64,000 nt of DNA from Spinacia oleracea (lineage: Eukaryota; Streptophyta; Magnoliopsida; Caryophyllales; Amaranthaceae): positions 146,041,861-146,105,860 of the forward strand of contig NC_079492.1 of NCBI RefSeq assembly GCF_020520425.1, written 5' to 3'. The translations under genes and the position numbers were made by a program. The notes beneath the pieces are model-generated. The model worked only from the letters and a program-made list of their open reading frames with translations. It made no database searches and was not told where the DNA came from. Positions 21,409-31,830 of the stretch are shown piece after piece (the first letter of the stretch is position 1; each line of letters starts with the position of its first letter).

Positions 21409-21594
21409 CTCACGAGCTCCATGTTTTTTTAGAACTACTGATAGAATATGTATATAATATTGATATTGAAAATCAAGAAGAATCAATCAAGTAAAATTTT
21501 TATGGAAATAAAAAGTAAATTGGGTAATACCTACTACGCATTATTTAAATCATAATATTCCATAGAAAACAATATTAAATCGGCAACTTTTGTG

Positions 21595-21835
21595 TAAGAC
21601 CGCCTTACCGGAAAGACCACTTTGGTTGCTTAACTAATTGGTTTAATTTCTTAACTAATTGGTTACATTGCTTAATTAATTGATTCAATTGTTTAACTAA
21701 TTAATTCCTTTGCTTAACTAATTGGTTTCAGTGCTTAACTAATTAGTTCAAGTGCCTAACTAATTGGTTTATTTACTTTACTTATATGATATCAAGGTGG
21801 TCTTTTGTGTAAGACCGCCTTATAGAAAAGTTTGT
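21595..21835. repeat. Minisatellite bounded by direct GTGTAAGACCGCCTTA repeats
   Basis: TTGTGTAAGACCGCCTTA stands at both ends in the same orientation (about 21590 and 21806). Between them are about seven to eight degenerate copies of a roughly 20-bp unit, CTTAACTAATTGGTTYA (21638-21780). Parts of the ends (GGTCTTTCC / AAGACCACC) also form inverted pairs. Probably a non-autonomous element with internal tandem repeats; no coding sequence. Confidence 0.6.
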
Positions 21836-21895
21836 AATATTAAATACCTCTAATAATAACAAATTAATATATGAATAATGAGTCATATATTTTCA

Positions 21896-22150
21896 TCAAA
21901 TGAATTTTTATGAAATACCCCCGAGTTTTTGGCATAATTCATCAAATGCCCCTCGACTTTCATAAATTCACCAAATGCCCCTCACAAATGAATTAATACC
22001 CAAAATATCCTTACTAATGACGCACCTTTAGTCCTCAGTTAGCCTAATTTTCAAATTCACAAAATACCCTTATTTTAATTCTTATTTGACCAAATACCCG
22101 TATTCTAAAACTTAATTCACCATATACCCATAACTTAAAATTACCCATTT
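21896..22150. mobile_element. End of a Mutator-like element of the 12.5-kb family
   Basis: TATGAAATACCCCCGAGTTTT...CATAATTCATCAAATG matches the inverted ends of the element at 12514-13796. The second end was not found in this window, so this is a partial copy. From 22150 to 22690 I see only A+T-rich sequence with poly-T (22260-22275) and no gene. Confidence 0.55.
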
Positions 22151-22814
22151 GATGCTCAACCACTAGTTTTTGTGTTTGAAAATTAGTCGTTGCTTATTGT
22201 TTGCTTATAAATACCCATTTTCTGATTGTTTATTGTACTTTTCCTATTGTTTTGTTAATTTTTTTTTTTTTTTTATCATTTTTGTCATGAGTTTTCTTTC
22301 AAAATCATCATCCACGCCCATGAATCAGCATATGTAAGAGCGCAAAAAAATTCTCTTATTGTAGGAGAAAATTTGCCATCCGAAGCTCCGATACAAAGAT
22401 GGAAAAATGATCTCCCTCCCTTTCAAGGAAAATGTGTTTCCACCTTTGAGAGAGTTATGGAAAATTGTTTTAATCTCTTGCCAAACCAAATAACGTAAAA
22501 TGATTAAAAGTGGAGAATTGTTTTCCATGAGAATTGTTTTACACCCTACCAAGCGGGGCTTAAGCCAATTGACCCGGTATGAGGCTAACGTAGCTTTAAA
22601 ATGGTGCTAGGAATGCCATGCACGAACTTGATACAAAAAGGACATTATCCTATTCTTTAGTATGTCATTGCTAGAATACTAGAGCAAATACCCATACTAC
22701 TTCCTCTGTTCCAGAATATTTTAACCGTTTTAATCGACACATAGTTTAATGCAATATAATTGACTTATTATTTAATTTGATGGTAGTTGATAATGGGGTA
22801 TTTTTTATTTACTT

Positions 22815-22900
22815 TATAGTTATGTCCTTTGTAAAACATTTAGGCTGCACCTTTGCTTGGATTGCAGCTCTATGTTGTAACATACTCCGTATGTAGTGAT
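22815..22900 (+). repeat. Second copy of the RING/neprosin intergenic sequence in unit 2
   Basis: ATGTCCTTTGTAAAACAT through GCAGCTCTATGTTGTAAC matches unit 1 at about 3347-3405. Unit 2 already has related post-RING sequence at 18000-18600. So the 4-kb stretch with the UGT lies between two copies of this spacer. Confidence 0.75.
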
Positions 22901-23035
22901 GTATGAAGTTGCCCTAAAATATTTGTCAAACTCGGCTTAAGAAAGAACAGAGAGAGATAGTAGAAGGCGGAAAAACAACAACGCAAACGTCAATTATCGA
23001 CTATCGAGTATCATGTACTGATCGTTCTTTTTATT

Positions 23036-23378
23036 CGAAAATGATAAAGGTCGCAATATGCGACTTTTAAGACGTGTCACAATGATGACATGGTATGTTT
23101 ACGTGTCATGATTTAAATTGGAAACTGAAATATTTTACTTATATATAACATATTATATATGTACAAAAAAGGTGGAAAAATCTTAATATTCTAATTTGTT
23201 TCCTTTTTTATATCGACTACCTTATTTATATATTTTCATAGTAAAAAAAATGCATTGGTAGTAAAAATATTCGGATGACGCATAGCCTACGTGGCACCTA
23301 TATGTACCAATTAAACTGCGACACATAAGATTGCGACAACTAAATATTGTAGCAACTTGCGACCTTTATCATCACCCT
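23036..23378. mobile_element. TIR MITE near the neprosin B 3' end
   Basis: ATGATAAAGGTCGCAA at the left pairs with TTGCGACCTTTATCAT at the right. Flanking CTTTTTATT / CTTTTTTATT look like a target duplication of about 9 bp. Unit 1 (about 3515) and unit 4 (about 58360) have the empty site. Confidence 0.75.
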
Positions 23379-23407
23379 TTTTTATTTCTTCTATTCTAAA
23401 AATGTGA

Positions 23408-26400
23408 TTACATAGTAGTGCCACCGAAGAAGACTATTCTTCCGAAATCACGATATTGTTCCCTATCATAGACTCCATAATGCCAATTATCGGTGTACTT
23501 TTCAGTTTGTTTAGGGCTAATCTTTTTGTGGTTTGCATCTAAAACACCAAATTCAGAACAATATGCAGATAATCTGGCGTCTTCAACCGGATAATAGCCG
23601 TTTCCGATGGGAGGAAGAGGCTGACCAGGTGGGCTATATGCCTCTCCACCAACTGCAATGTAAGTTGCGCCACTTGCCAAACCGGTGAATAGCTCTCGTG
23701 GCCAATAACCAACAATGGCGTCTGGTTTGACTGGGCTGCGTAGTACTAACCACCAATGCCCTGTTTTTGGATCCTTTTCAACATATTAGGGGCATTAGTT
23801 TATGTTAGATCAACATTAAACTCATAATTTTCACGAAGTATAACTACAAAACGTTAATCCATCGTGTCAAACACTTAATTGTTGGTATATAAAAAAAAAA
23901 AAAATCATTTTGGATTGTACAATTGAACATTTAATTATTGATAAGTTCGTCTCATTTTTTGTATAAATATCACTTTCGAAAACTAAAATTTTGAAGAATT
24001 GAAATTATAACGAACAAAAATCTATAAGAGTTTAAACACTACACGAATTAAAGGCCAATAATCGTTGATTAATGACGGGATTTCCTGTCGTGAACTCGTC
24101 ATAAAAGAGGACCGTCGTTAATGGAAAATCCCGTCAGCAGTAAAAGACATTTACGACGGTTGTTCTCGTCGTTGTTTGGTTGTTAGCCCCGTTGCAAAAG
24201 GCTTTTGCGACGGTAATTTTGACCCGTCGTAATTAGATTGTCGTTAAAGATATAAATTCTTATAGTGAAATTAGAAATTTCACCTGGTAAATAAAGGGCC
24301 CTATACACAATATTTTCGAACTCCCTCTCTTCGCGGTTTCTTTCATAGCAGCATCAATCGGAATATCTTTATTGACACTAACGAATTCAGGGCACAACAT
24401 ATTGAAACAATGTGATTGACCAGCCTAAAAATAAAGACAAAAATTTTGTCAAAAAGGCAAAGAAAATGGACAAGAAGTGAAATATCGGATCATAAACTCA
24501 CATTAAAGTACTGAAAAAAATGTGTACGGTTATCTTTATTTATCGTTGGATTAACCTACACGTTTGAAAAGAAATGGATGTTAGGAGTAAATTACTGTGA
24601 ACCAATGTGACAAAAAGTTTCATTCTAAAGGATAAAAATAGTCCAAAAGATCGAGGATCATATAATTTTTAGGGGAAATTATCTATGGTAGCATTGTACT
24701 TTTGCAAATTCTCAATGGTAACAAAAAATTTACCTCTTTCTCTAAAATAGCATTAATGATATGTATTTTCTCTAATCTAACATTATTTTAATAATTTCCA
24801 AAAAATTAACCTAATTAGAGTTAATTATGATGAACTCATTACCTCCAAAAATTCTCGGAAAAAACCAACAATTCGATGTTCCCCTTTACGCTATTCGTCT
24901 TTTCCTCAGTTCCTCTCATCCCCTCCATCTCCTTTCTTGGACTTTATCTTCGTCTGAGTTTTCTTCTTCGTTCAATGAAATTAAAACAGATGTGGTAAAA
25001 AATTTAGACTTGTTAGTTCAACTTGCCTCGTCTCTTCTGAGTCCCCCATCATCCATTCACAGGTTTCTTCTTCTAAATCCCCTTGACCCCTTTCATGGAT
25101 TCTTTTTCAAATACAAATTTCTATATTGAATTATATTTCGTCTCTGATTTTTGGTTACATAATTTAGTTGCATAAAATAATCAATTACGTACGAGCATCA
25201 GATTTTCACCAAACATTGATTAAACCTATTTTCGATTGGTATAGTACAAGCTTCAGATGTAGTCCATCTCATCGACTTTAAGCTTCGAATTTTTCCATTG
25301 CATAATTTAGTTGCATAATTAAACGTCAAATTTGCTGATGATTAATATTTAGGAACTTGGAAGGGGATAGGCCGGATGGCAATGGTTTTGTAATGGACGT
25401 TCTCCGAATTTTGGGAAGTATTTTGGTTGGGAATATTTGAAAATAGTAAAAAGAAGGTTAGATATTTAATCATAGTCAGTGTTATATTAGTTAGATAGAT
25501 TGAAATTACTGAAATAATGTTAGATTAGAGAAAATACATATTATTAATGCTATTTTAGAGAAATGGGTAAAAATTTTGTTACCATTGAGAATTTGTAAAA
25601 GTATAGTGCTACCATAGAGAATTTCCCTAATTTTTAAATAGAAAGATTAAACAATTTATACGAAAAAATAGAAAGATGTGGAGTAACTTACTGTCCAACC
25701 AAATTGTATCCGATCATTACCATTTTGAATGATCATTTCTCCCGATGAATATTGTAGTGGCGTAATATGTGGATTATAAACATTTAATTCACAATTTACA
25801 CCATAATATTTCACTTTACTTGGGTCGGAATTTGTTTGAACAATTGCAAACTGCGACAACAATACATGAAACCTTAATGAGAAGGCGTAATTAGGAACCT
25901 CTCAAATGCTAAAACTATTTAGAAACTGATGGAATAAATGGCTTACATGAGTTCCCATTTGTTGTTGATTAGTGTTAGGCTTGGATCTTGAAACATATTT
26001 TTTTGTAAATCGCGACATTTGGATAAATTCATCTTTACTCCATCGTCTAATTGGAATAGTGCTCTCAGCGCATCCTCCATCTTCTAAGTGAACATTCTCG
26101 ACCAATACCTCATTTCTAGTTTCTGTCCATTTTGGTACAAAACTTGGTCTCATCTAAATCCCAACAAAATATTAGAGCAAGAATAATAAATCATATATAA
26201 TTTTTTGAAACTAGACCTAATTGAATATAACAAGAAAAACTATAAAGTTAAAATTTCATGAACCTGTGGATGGGAAGAATGGTTTTTCATTAGAGGGTGA
26301 TCAAATGCAGGTTGTTTATAGAAGTCCACACAATCGTACAAGTCTCCATATTTTGTCTGCGAATCGAACTCTTAGATTATTATTACAAGCATTACATTGC

Positions 26401-26591
26401 TTGATGGAGAAAATTAAAGAAAAAGGAAAAAGAAAAAGAACCTTGATTGTCTTAACACTTGGCTTTCTCAGGAGTTTAAATTGCTTTATCCATTGAAGTT
26501 CTTCTTGATTAGAAAACTGAATGCCTTCTATTCCGTTAAATACCAAAAACAAGCACGAGATCACAAAGTATGCTAGGATCTTGATACCCAT
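23408..26591 (-). CDS. Neprosin-family secreted protein, copy B (7 exons, 389 aa)
   Basis: Exons: 26591-26442, 26356-26264, 26153-25947, 25850-25692, 24555-24502, 24424-24284, 23773-23408; all introns GT-AG, phase 0. The start is the ATG at 26591 (MGIKILAYFVISC), followed by a signal peptide of about 24 residues. The activation-peptide motif [19 protein letters not shown] is in exon 2. The neprosin domain carries [46 protein letters not shown] and GGEAYSPP. It is predicted to be secreted or vacuolar, with peptidase activity inferred from the family. Intron 4 holds a 956-bp Mutator-like element and intron 6 a CACTA miniature, yet every exon edge is preserved. Compared with the other copies, exon 3 is the most diverged (ENVHLEDGGCAEST). 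Confidence 0.85.
24037..24267. mobile_element. CACTA miniature element in neprosin B intron 6, 231 bp
   Basis: It begins CACTACACGAATT and ends AATTCTTATAGTG, with 3-bp AAA flanks (24034-24036, 24268-24270). The interior is rich in ACGACGG / CCGTCGT words, as in known CACTA miniatures. The same family lies in neprosin D. Confidence 0.85.
24672..25627. mobile_element. Mutator-like element in neprosin B intron 4, 956 bp
   Basis: Inverted ends of about 120 bp begin GGGAAATTATCTATGGTAGC at the left and GGGAAATTCTCTATGGTAGC from the right. A perfect 9-bp direct repeat TAATTTTTA flanks it (24663-24671, 25628-25636). No transposase is present. The interior carries a 100-codon frame at 24827-25129 (MMNSLPPKILGKN...), Ser/Leu-rich and of unknown origin, which could be captured gene sequence (Pack-MULE type). 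Confidence 0.88.
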
Positions 26592-26982
26592 CACTCTACA
26601 AGACTACAAGTCATCGAATATACAATTATAAGTACCACATTTTCTCATAAAAGCTAAAATAATTTTATTAAACCATGCATTACAATTTTAATTTCATCGG
26701 ATATAGAATTATTGTATTTCTTACCCGTTCTTGAGTATGCAATTTCTGAAGGTTATCCTTTTTTTTTGGGTTTAATTTAAAGTTTTGCATGAGATGCAGA
26801 TGGCTAGGAAATGTAATATAACTCCTGGTTTTGGTATTCAAAACAGTAACAATTAATGCACATGCACTATATTAAGGAGGGGATTGGATGCTTCCATATA
26901 ATTACATTTTGTACATAGATGATAGACGACGATAATAAATGAGTGTATCGGGAGTGATTTCTTTTAAAATATTAAACATGTA

Positions 26983-27236
26983 CTACCTCCGTTTCATTAA
27001 GTTCTTTACGCTTTAAAAAATATGTCCAATAATCAAAACTTTGACCATAAATTTTCACTATTGTATCCATCAAAAATTATCATGAGATATCTTGTTAGAT
27101 TCGTCTCAAAATGTATTTTATAAATATCAAATTTTTATAATTTTTCGTCGTACAGAATTGGATATATTAACGGTCAAACATTGCACCGGAATCCGTGCAA
27201 ATCGTAAGTGTAAATATATTTTTGAAACAGAGATAG
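26983..27236. mobile_element. Stowaway-like MITE, 254 bp
   Basis: CTACCTCCGTTTCATTAAG at the left pairs with CTATCTCTGTTTCAAAAAT from the right, between TA dinucleotides. It closes unit 2 on the neprosin B upstream side. Confidence 0.8.
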
Positions 27237-27267
27237 TATCTGTTATATTGCACACGTACTCTTGCTA

Positions 27268-27900
27268 ATCAACCAATTGCTTGTTGGTTTAGTGGTGATT
27301 GGGTTGAACTTGGTAGGGAGAACCCGTGTTCGATCCTCCACAACAACAATTGGGAGGGGACTGAACAGGGCCGGCTAAAGGGAGGTCCAGGCGGACCTCC
27401 AGCACCGGGCCACAAAATTTTGGAGCCCCAAAAAGAAATTATGTTGGTTAAACCCCCAAGAAAAAATATTATATATTTAACAGCTGCTTTATTATGCATT
27501 AAGTAATCTTTGTCCCAGTTGGTAAGGAAATAATAGTCTGGTAGCCAAGACCAGGGTTCAATTCTTCTCATGCCCCCTTTTTTTATTTGCATTTTTCATG
27601 TCCATCAATTTTCTCAAACCATCACACATAAAACGTTATACCATATTATTAATTTGACTTTATATTTTGTATAAAAAAAACAATATTAATATAATAATTA
27701 ACAATATTAATATAATAATTATGTGTTTTATATTAAATAATTACCCGTAAAAATTTATTGAAGCCCAATATCTGTATTTTAGCACAGGGCCTCCAAATTG
27801 CGAGAGACGGCCCTGGGACTGAAACCTATCCACCCAAAACTCGCCCGAATCCGAATTATCCCTAAGGGTGATCCGGGTGCTAACACAAAATAATACTCTC
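27268..27900 (+). mobile_element. tRNA-derived SINE, split by a hAT-like element
   Basis: The left half has an A-box-like TGGTTTAGTGGTGATTGGG (about 27285) and a B box GTGTTCGATCCTCC (about 27328). It is broken after GGGACTGAA at 27365. The right half resumes at 27816 with GGACTGAAACC and runs to GGTGATCCGGGTGC near 27885. Outer limits are approximate. Confidence 0.65.
27366..27815. mobile_element. hAT-like non-autonomous element, 450 bp, in the SINE
   Basis: Ends CAGGGCCGGCTAAAGGG and, from the right, CAGGGCCGTCTCTCGC, with a perfect 8-bp duplication GGACTGAA (27358-27365, 27816-27823). The interior at about 27507-27570 carries tRNA-like blocks (CAGTTGGTAAGG and AGGGTTCAATTCTTC). It is related in layout to the 822-bp element in neprosin A. 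Confidence 0.9.
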
Positions 27901-28069
27901 GCTAATCATAGTTTCTCCCGTTGATCAATACTTATATGGATTACAATGTATTAGTCTTAATAATACTAGGAAAATCTAATGTGAAATCGATTTCAACTCA
28001 CAAAATGTATTCTAAACCTATGAACGACATTCGGTTTTATATCATACTCCGTAGTTATAGAAAGAGCTA

Positions 28070-28755
28070 AGAGGATGTTGTACATTAAGACTGGATCGAA
28101 ACTCTTAACATAATTGCCAGGTTGGCCGGCCTTTTGTGAAAATGTGTGCAAATTGATACCTCGTACTCTTGTAAGAACATGTAGCCTACAATTTGACCCA
28201 ACACAACTTTTTCTTATTGAAATGGGTATCCATCTCCACGTGTTTTGTGCGTTGGTATTGAACCGGAATTTGAATTAGATAGTTAATATTTCATTGACAT
28301 TACCACATGCAAAAAAAGATGGTAGCTTCGCGGGAAAGGGCAATTTAGGTCAAACAATAGTTACATACGGAGCAACATATATCCTTCAACAACAACATAT
28401 TTGCGACGCCTCCGTGTTCTTCTTCTGCACTTGATCAAGAAAGAGTGGCCTAGCTTGTAGGACAAAGAAATGATATTATAACCGATAAAATAACAAAATC
28501 TCGAAGTCAAATAACGGGTGTCTGGACAACTTCCAAAATCTACATCAGTATAAGTGATCAAACGTGTATGAAAAAAAGGATATAAATGTAATACATGGTG
28601 CCCTGAACGTAATGCAATATGCGCTTTAATGCATCAAAGTAGCCTCCTTGAGATCGTGTATAAAATGATACATATGGCGTACCGCATAAGCAACATCAAG
28701 GCGAGTAAGAGCACTTGCCAAACTGCAGTATTCGATAGGATCCTTGATTTTTGGA
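28070..28755 (-). mobile_element. Old copia-type LTR-element remnant (RNase H region)
   Basis: A stretch on the - strand resembles the RNase H end of Ty1/copia polyproteins (ITYTDVDFGSCPDTR, compared with SYTDADWGGCPDTR in the younger remnant at 33.6 kb). It is heavily broken in many places, has no LTRs that I can see, and looks far older than the one at 33467-34721. Confidence 0.7.
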
Positions 28756-28759
28756 CCAC

Positions 28760-28998
28760 ATTTAAGGCTTCAAACGAGTCGATTGGAGCCGAATTTTAGT
28801 CTATTCGAGCTGACCTTGATAATGATTACTAGTGTTCGAGCTTGAGCGAGCTTTGTAAAATTCTTTTTCGAGTTTGGCTCGTTAAGAATTTGATTTGTTC
28901 GAGCTAATTTGTTCCCGAACAAGTTGTTTTGCATTTCGAGTTTGAGTTCAATTAGCTTGAACGAGTTTTAATCGAGCTTGATAAAATCAACAGCCCTA
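28760..28998. mobile_element. hAT-like remnant (TTCGAGC-rich)
   Basis: Rich in GAGCTTGAGCGAGCT / TTCGAGTTTGAG words and ending AAATCAACAGCCCTA, the reverse of a TAGGGCTGTT-type hAT end. The left end is not recognised. Confidence 0.5.
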
Positions 28999-29168
28999 AA
29001 ACAAAAATGAAAAATTTATATGCATCCATTAAATTTTATTAAGCTTTTTTAAAATCATTCTATAATAAAAATGTAATAAGATATAGTAAAAAATCTATGG
29101 CCAAATTTTATACCCAATGAAGATTTTGATTTCATTTAAAAGATATATAAAGAAACTAAAACAGTTAT

Positions 29169-29171
<3 letters not shown>

Positions 29172-29255
<84 letters not shown>
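29172..29255. repeat. (TA)n microsatellite, about 84 bp
   Basis: About 42 uninterrupted TA units. From 29256 to 29798 the sequence is A+T-rich with no gene seen, apart from short AAGGGAGG / CCTCCCTT inverted words near 29608 and 29645. Confidence 0.95.
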
Positions 29256-29258
<3 letters not shown>

Positions 29259-29798
29259 TTAATTAAAAAGGAAAACCATAGATGAATAGATGACACATGT
29301 CATCCTCTTCTTTGATCCATTAATTTTTATTTATATTTTTCAATTTTTCTTTTGTTGTTTGCAGTATTTTAGAGCTCTAACATCTCTTCCACAATCCCTC
29401 TCCATCTTCCTTATTCAACTTCAATTCACCATTTAATTCATATATTAATTCATCTTTACCACTCCATATCCCTCTTTAACACTCAATATTTATTTGCCAT
29501 TTTTACAACGTTCAAATTTTACTCTACTTATCATATTTCAATTAAAATCACAAACCCTAAAGAGCAGACTCAAAAAGCTAGTTAATTAAATACAATAAAG
29601 CAAAGTCCTCCCTTAAATGTTTCTTATGAGTAGTTTGAGTCACTTTAAGGGAGGGTTCCCCTTACCATTCCCCCACTCTTAAGATGTCTAACCTGCTAAT
29701 TCGGGCGGATTGACCCATACGGGGTTCCGACCCGCTAGGGGACTTCATCTTACTTTAAAAAAATACACGGTATGGAGTAATAGTTTGAGTACGAAATA

Positions 29799-30112
29799 CT
29801 CCCTTTGTTCCTTAATACAAACCGGTGCGAAATTTAAGATACTTGAATTGACTTATTAATTTAATATGTGTTAATTGATAGTGGAGTATTTTTTTAATAT
29901 AGTTAGTGGGAAATGTATAAGGAGTGGTGAGTGGTGTGGGAGTGTGAATTTTTAAATGATTTTTTTTGTAGGGAGTGAGGGTGTAGGTGGGGTAGAAGGT
30001 AAGTGAGAGAAATAATATAATATTGACATGAATTTCCATTTATAGAAGCGATGCAAGTATTAAGGGACGGTCCGAAAAGGAAAACGGTGCGAGTATTAAG
30101 AGACGGAGGAAG
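29799..30112. mobile_element. Stowaway-like MITE, 314 bp
   Basis: CTCCCTTTGTTCCTTAATAC at the left pairs with CTTCCTCCGTCTCTTAATAC from the right, flanked by TA. It sits just upstream of unit 3. Confidence 0.82.
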
Positions 30113-30184
30113 TACGGAGTACTGTACTCCGTATATCACAACTAAAGGAGGAAAGTAACACGTGTCCTCCCGTAAAGGCTCCTG

Positions 30185-30954
30185 ATGAGTAATGAACGGA
30201 CGATGACGCACTTTCCCAACGTCGCAAAAAACGCTTACCAAAACACCAGCTTGAGGTTGCAGTTGATGAGTAACGAATTTACGATGCTCAATCTTGCTGC
30301 TGCGGAGGCGGCGCGGCTGATAACGCAGCTGTGGTTGTGGTCGGGTCAATGGTTCCATCGATTTTCAACGAAGGTATAATTATTTTGGGTTTTTGGGTAG
30401 TAGTTTTAACACCCAATTAGACGATTCTGTAAACATTGAATTGAATTTGTTGATTTCCTAGGTTTTTCGGTGAAAAATTGTTGGATAATTTGGTGAACAT
30501 GGGGTGAAATTTTCGGCTAGGGTTTTAAATTAGAGTCGTAATGCAATTAATCAATCCCCAAATTGGGGTTTTCATGTTCCATAAATTACCGATGTGAGCA
30601 CCCTCATCCAATTTTTAAAATAATGGTCAAGAAGGGAATTATCTTTTTTATGTTGGATTCCATTTATATTCAGGGTTGAGGTTGTAGTCTTGTAGACACC
30701 TGCGCAATTTGTATTCATATTCTTTTGCTTCTTAAATTTATTTTTGGTCAAGAAAATTTATGGTTTACAGAGGTCTTTGTGCAATTGATATTTTAGTATA
30801 ATTTCAATTTAACTCTTCTAAAAGTTGAGGATGGATGCTTATATGTTGTTAGTAATAGACCTTGATTTAAGTTGCAACCGGTGATATTGATGGTCATTGT
30901 TCTTGGCAGCATGGTTTTGATGGGAAGTTGAAGGACGGATTTTCAACAAATTAG
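30185..30954 (+). CDS. Possible 77-codon small ORF spliced from two leader exons, unit 3
   Basis: Exon 30185-30373 (MSNERTMTHFPNVAKN...) ends CGAAG|GTATAA. The second exon starts at 30910 after TTGGCAG. In phase the join reads ...WFHRFSTK-HGFDGKLKDGFSTN and stops at 30954; the exon itself continues to 31046 before GTAAG. The same structure is kept in unit 2. In unit 4 the first exon has diverged and gained a stop. Function unknown: either an upstream ORF of the RING transcript or a decaying separate gene. Confidence 0.4.
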
Positions 30955-31830
30955 TTTCTGAGGCAGACAAATTTCAGTAATTCAAGCATTCCATTGTTGT
31001 CGAAGATGATGAGGAATATCTAAATCAGGCAACTGTTTTAAGAAAGGTAAGAAAAACTAATGCTTGCAAGTAACTTGCATTTGATAAGACAATATCATAT
31101 ACCCTATGCTACAAGTCACTCGGTTTCTTAACTGTTGTTAGTGCTTGATTACTTTTTTTGATAATTTTATAAGGTTCGAGATTCTATAATGCAGTAGTTT
31201 GAGTCCTTCATTTTTGTTTTAGCAAGTGCTAAAGTGGGTTGTTAAGTGTTGTTAGTAAGACGATTGATGTTTCGTCAAATCATCAATGAATTGTACGCAA
31301 ACAAGAATCGTCAAACCTCATTAATATATCATAAACAACCAGAAGTATTAAATTTTCTTTTGTTTTTGGTATTTTAAAAGCCTACTTCCACTTCCTATTT
31401 CAACCAAAATCCTTAATCTCAGCAGAAATGACTACCACCTCAGTTGAATATCACTTAGCTTGTTGTTTGTTGGTTACCACAAACTGCATATATGCATTAT
31501 AACTGGTGAATATGAAGGCATTAAGGCAAAACTAACTGATATAAAGTGTACAGGAAAGAAAGTTGCTGAAAATTGCCATTTTAGGCATCCTGTAAGTTAA
31601 AATTTGCCAACACTTATCCATCTTTAACAGCACAATGAGTATATAGTCATATACGTAGACACATGCTATAAAATTATAAATACCGTGCATACCTTTGTTT
31701 CCATTCACCAGTTGTGCATTAAAAAATATTTTTCATCTTCCAAAATCCAACATCTTCATAATTACACACTTGTAGTGACATAACGCCCATTCTTGAGCAC
31801 ATCAACTTCCTCAACATAAGTATCATAAAA

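Larger units (their letters stand above)
14010..26982. repeat. Tandem segmental unit 2 (RING + UGT insert + neprosin)
   Basis: It is paralogous to units 1, 3 and 4. From 14010 to 18600 it holds the leader, first coding exon and RING gene copy 2. From about 18600 to 22815 it holds a neprosin scrap, a Stowaway and the UGT segment. From about 22815 the RING/neprosin intergenic sequence starts again and leads into neprosin copy B. It ends at the Stowaway at 26983. Confidence 0.8.

Noticed and set aside
22695-22814. Possible left half of another Stowaway (TACTTCCTCTGTTCCAGAA)
   Set aside because: No matching right end was found before the spacer sequence resumes, so it is not listed as an element.
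29903-30358. 151-codon - strand frame opposite the unit 3 leader exon
   Set aside because: It runs across a Stowaway element and is antisense to the spliced leader exon; the shared part is explained by paralogy of that exon, and no splice or domain evidence supports the - strand.
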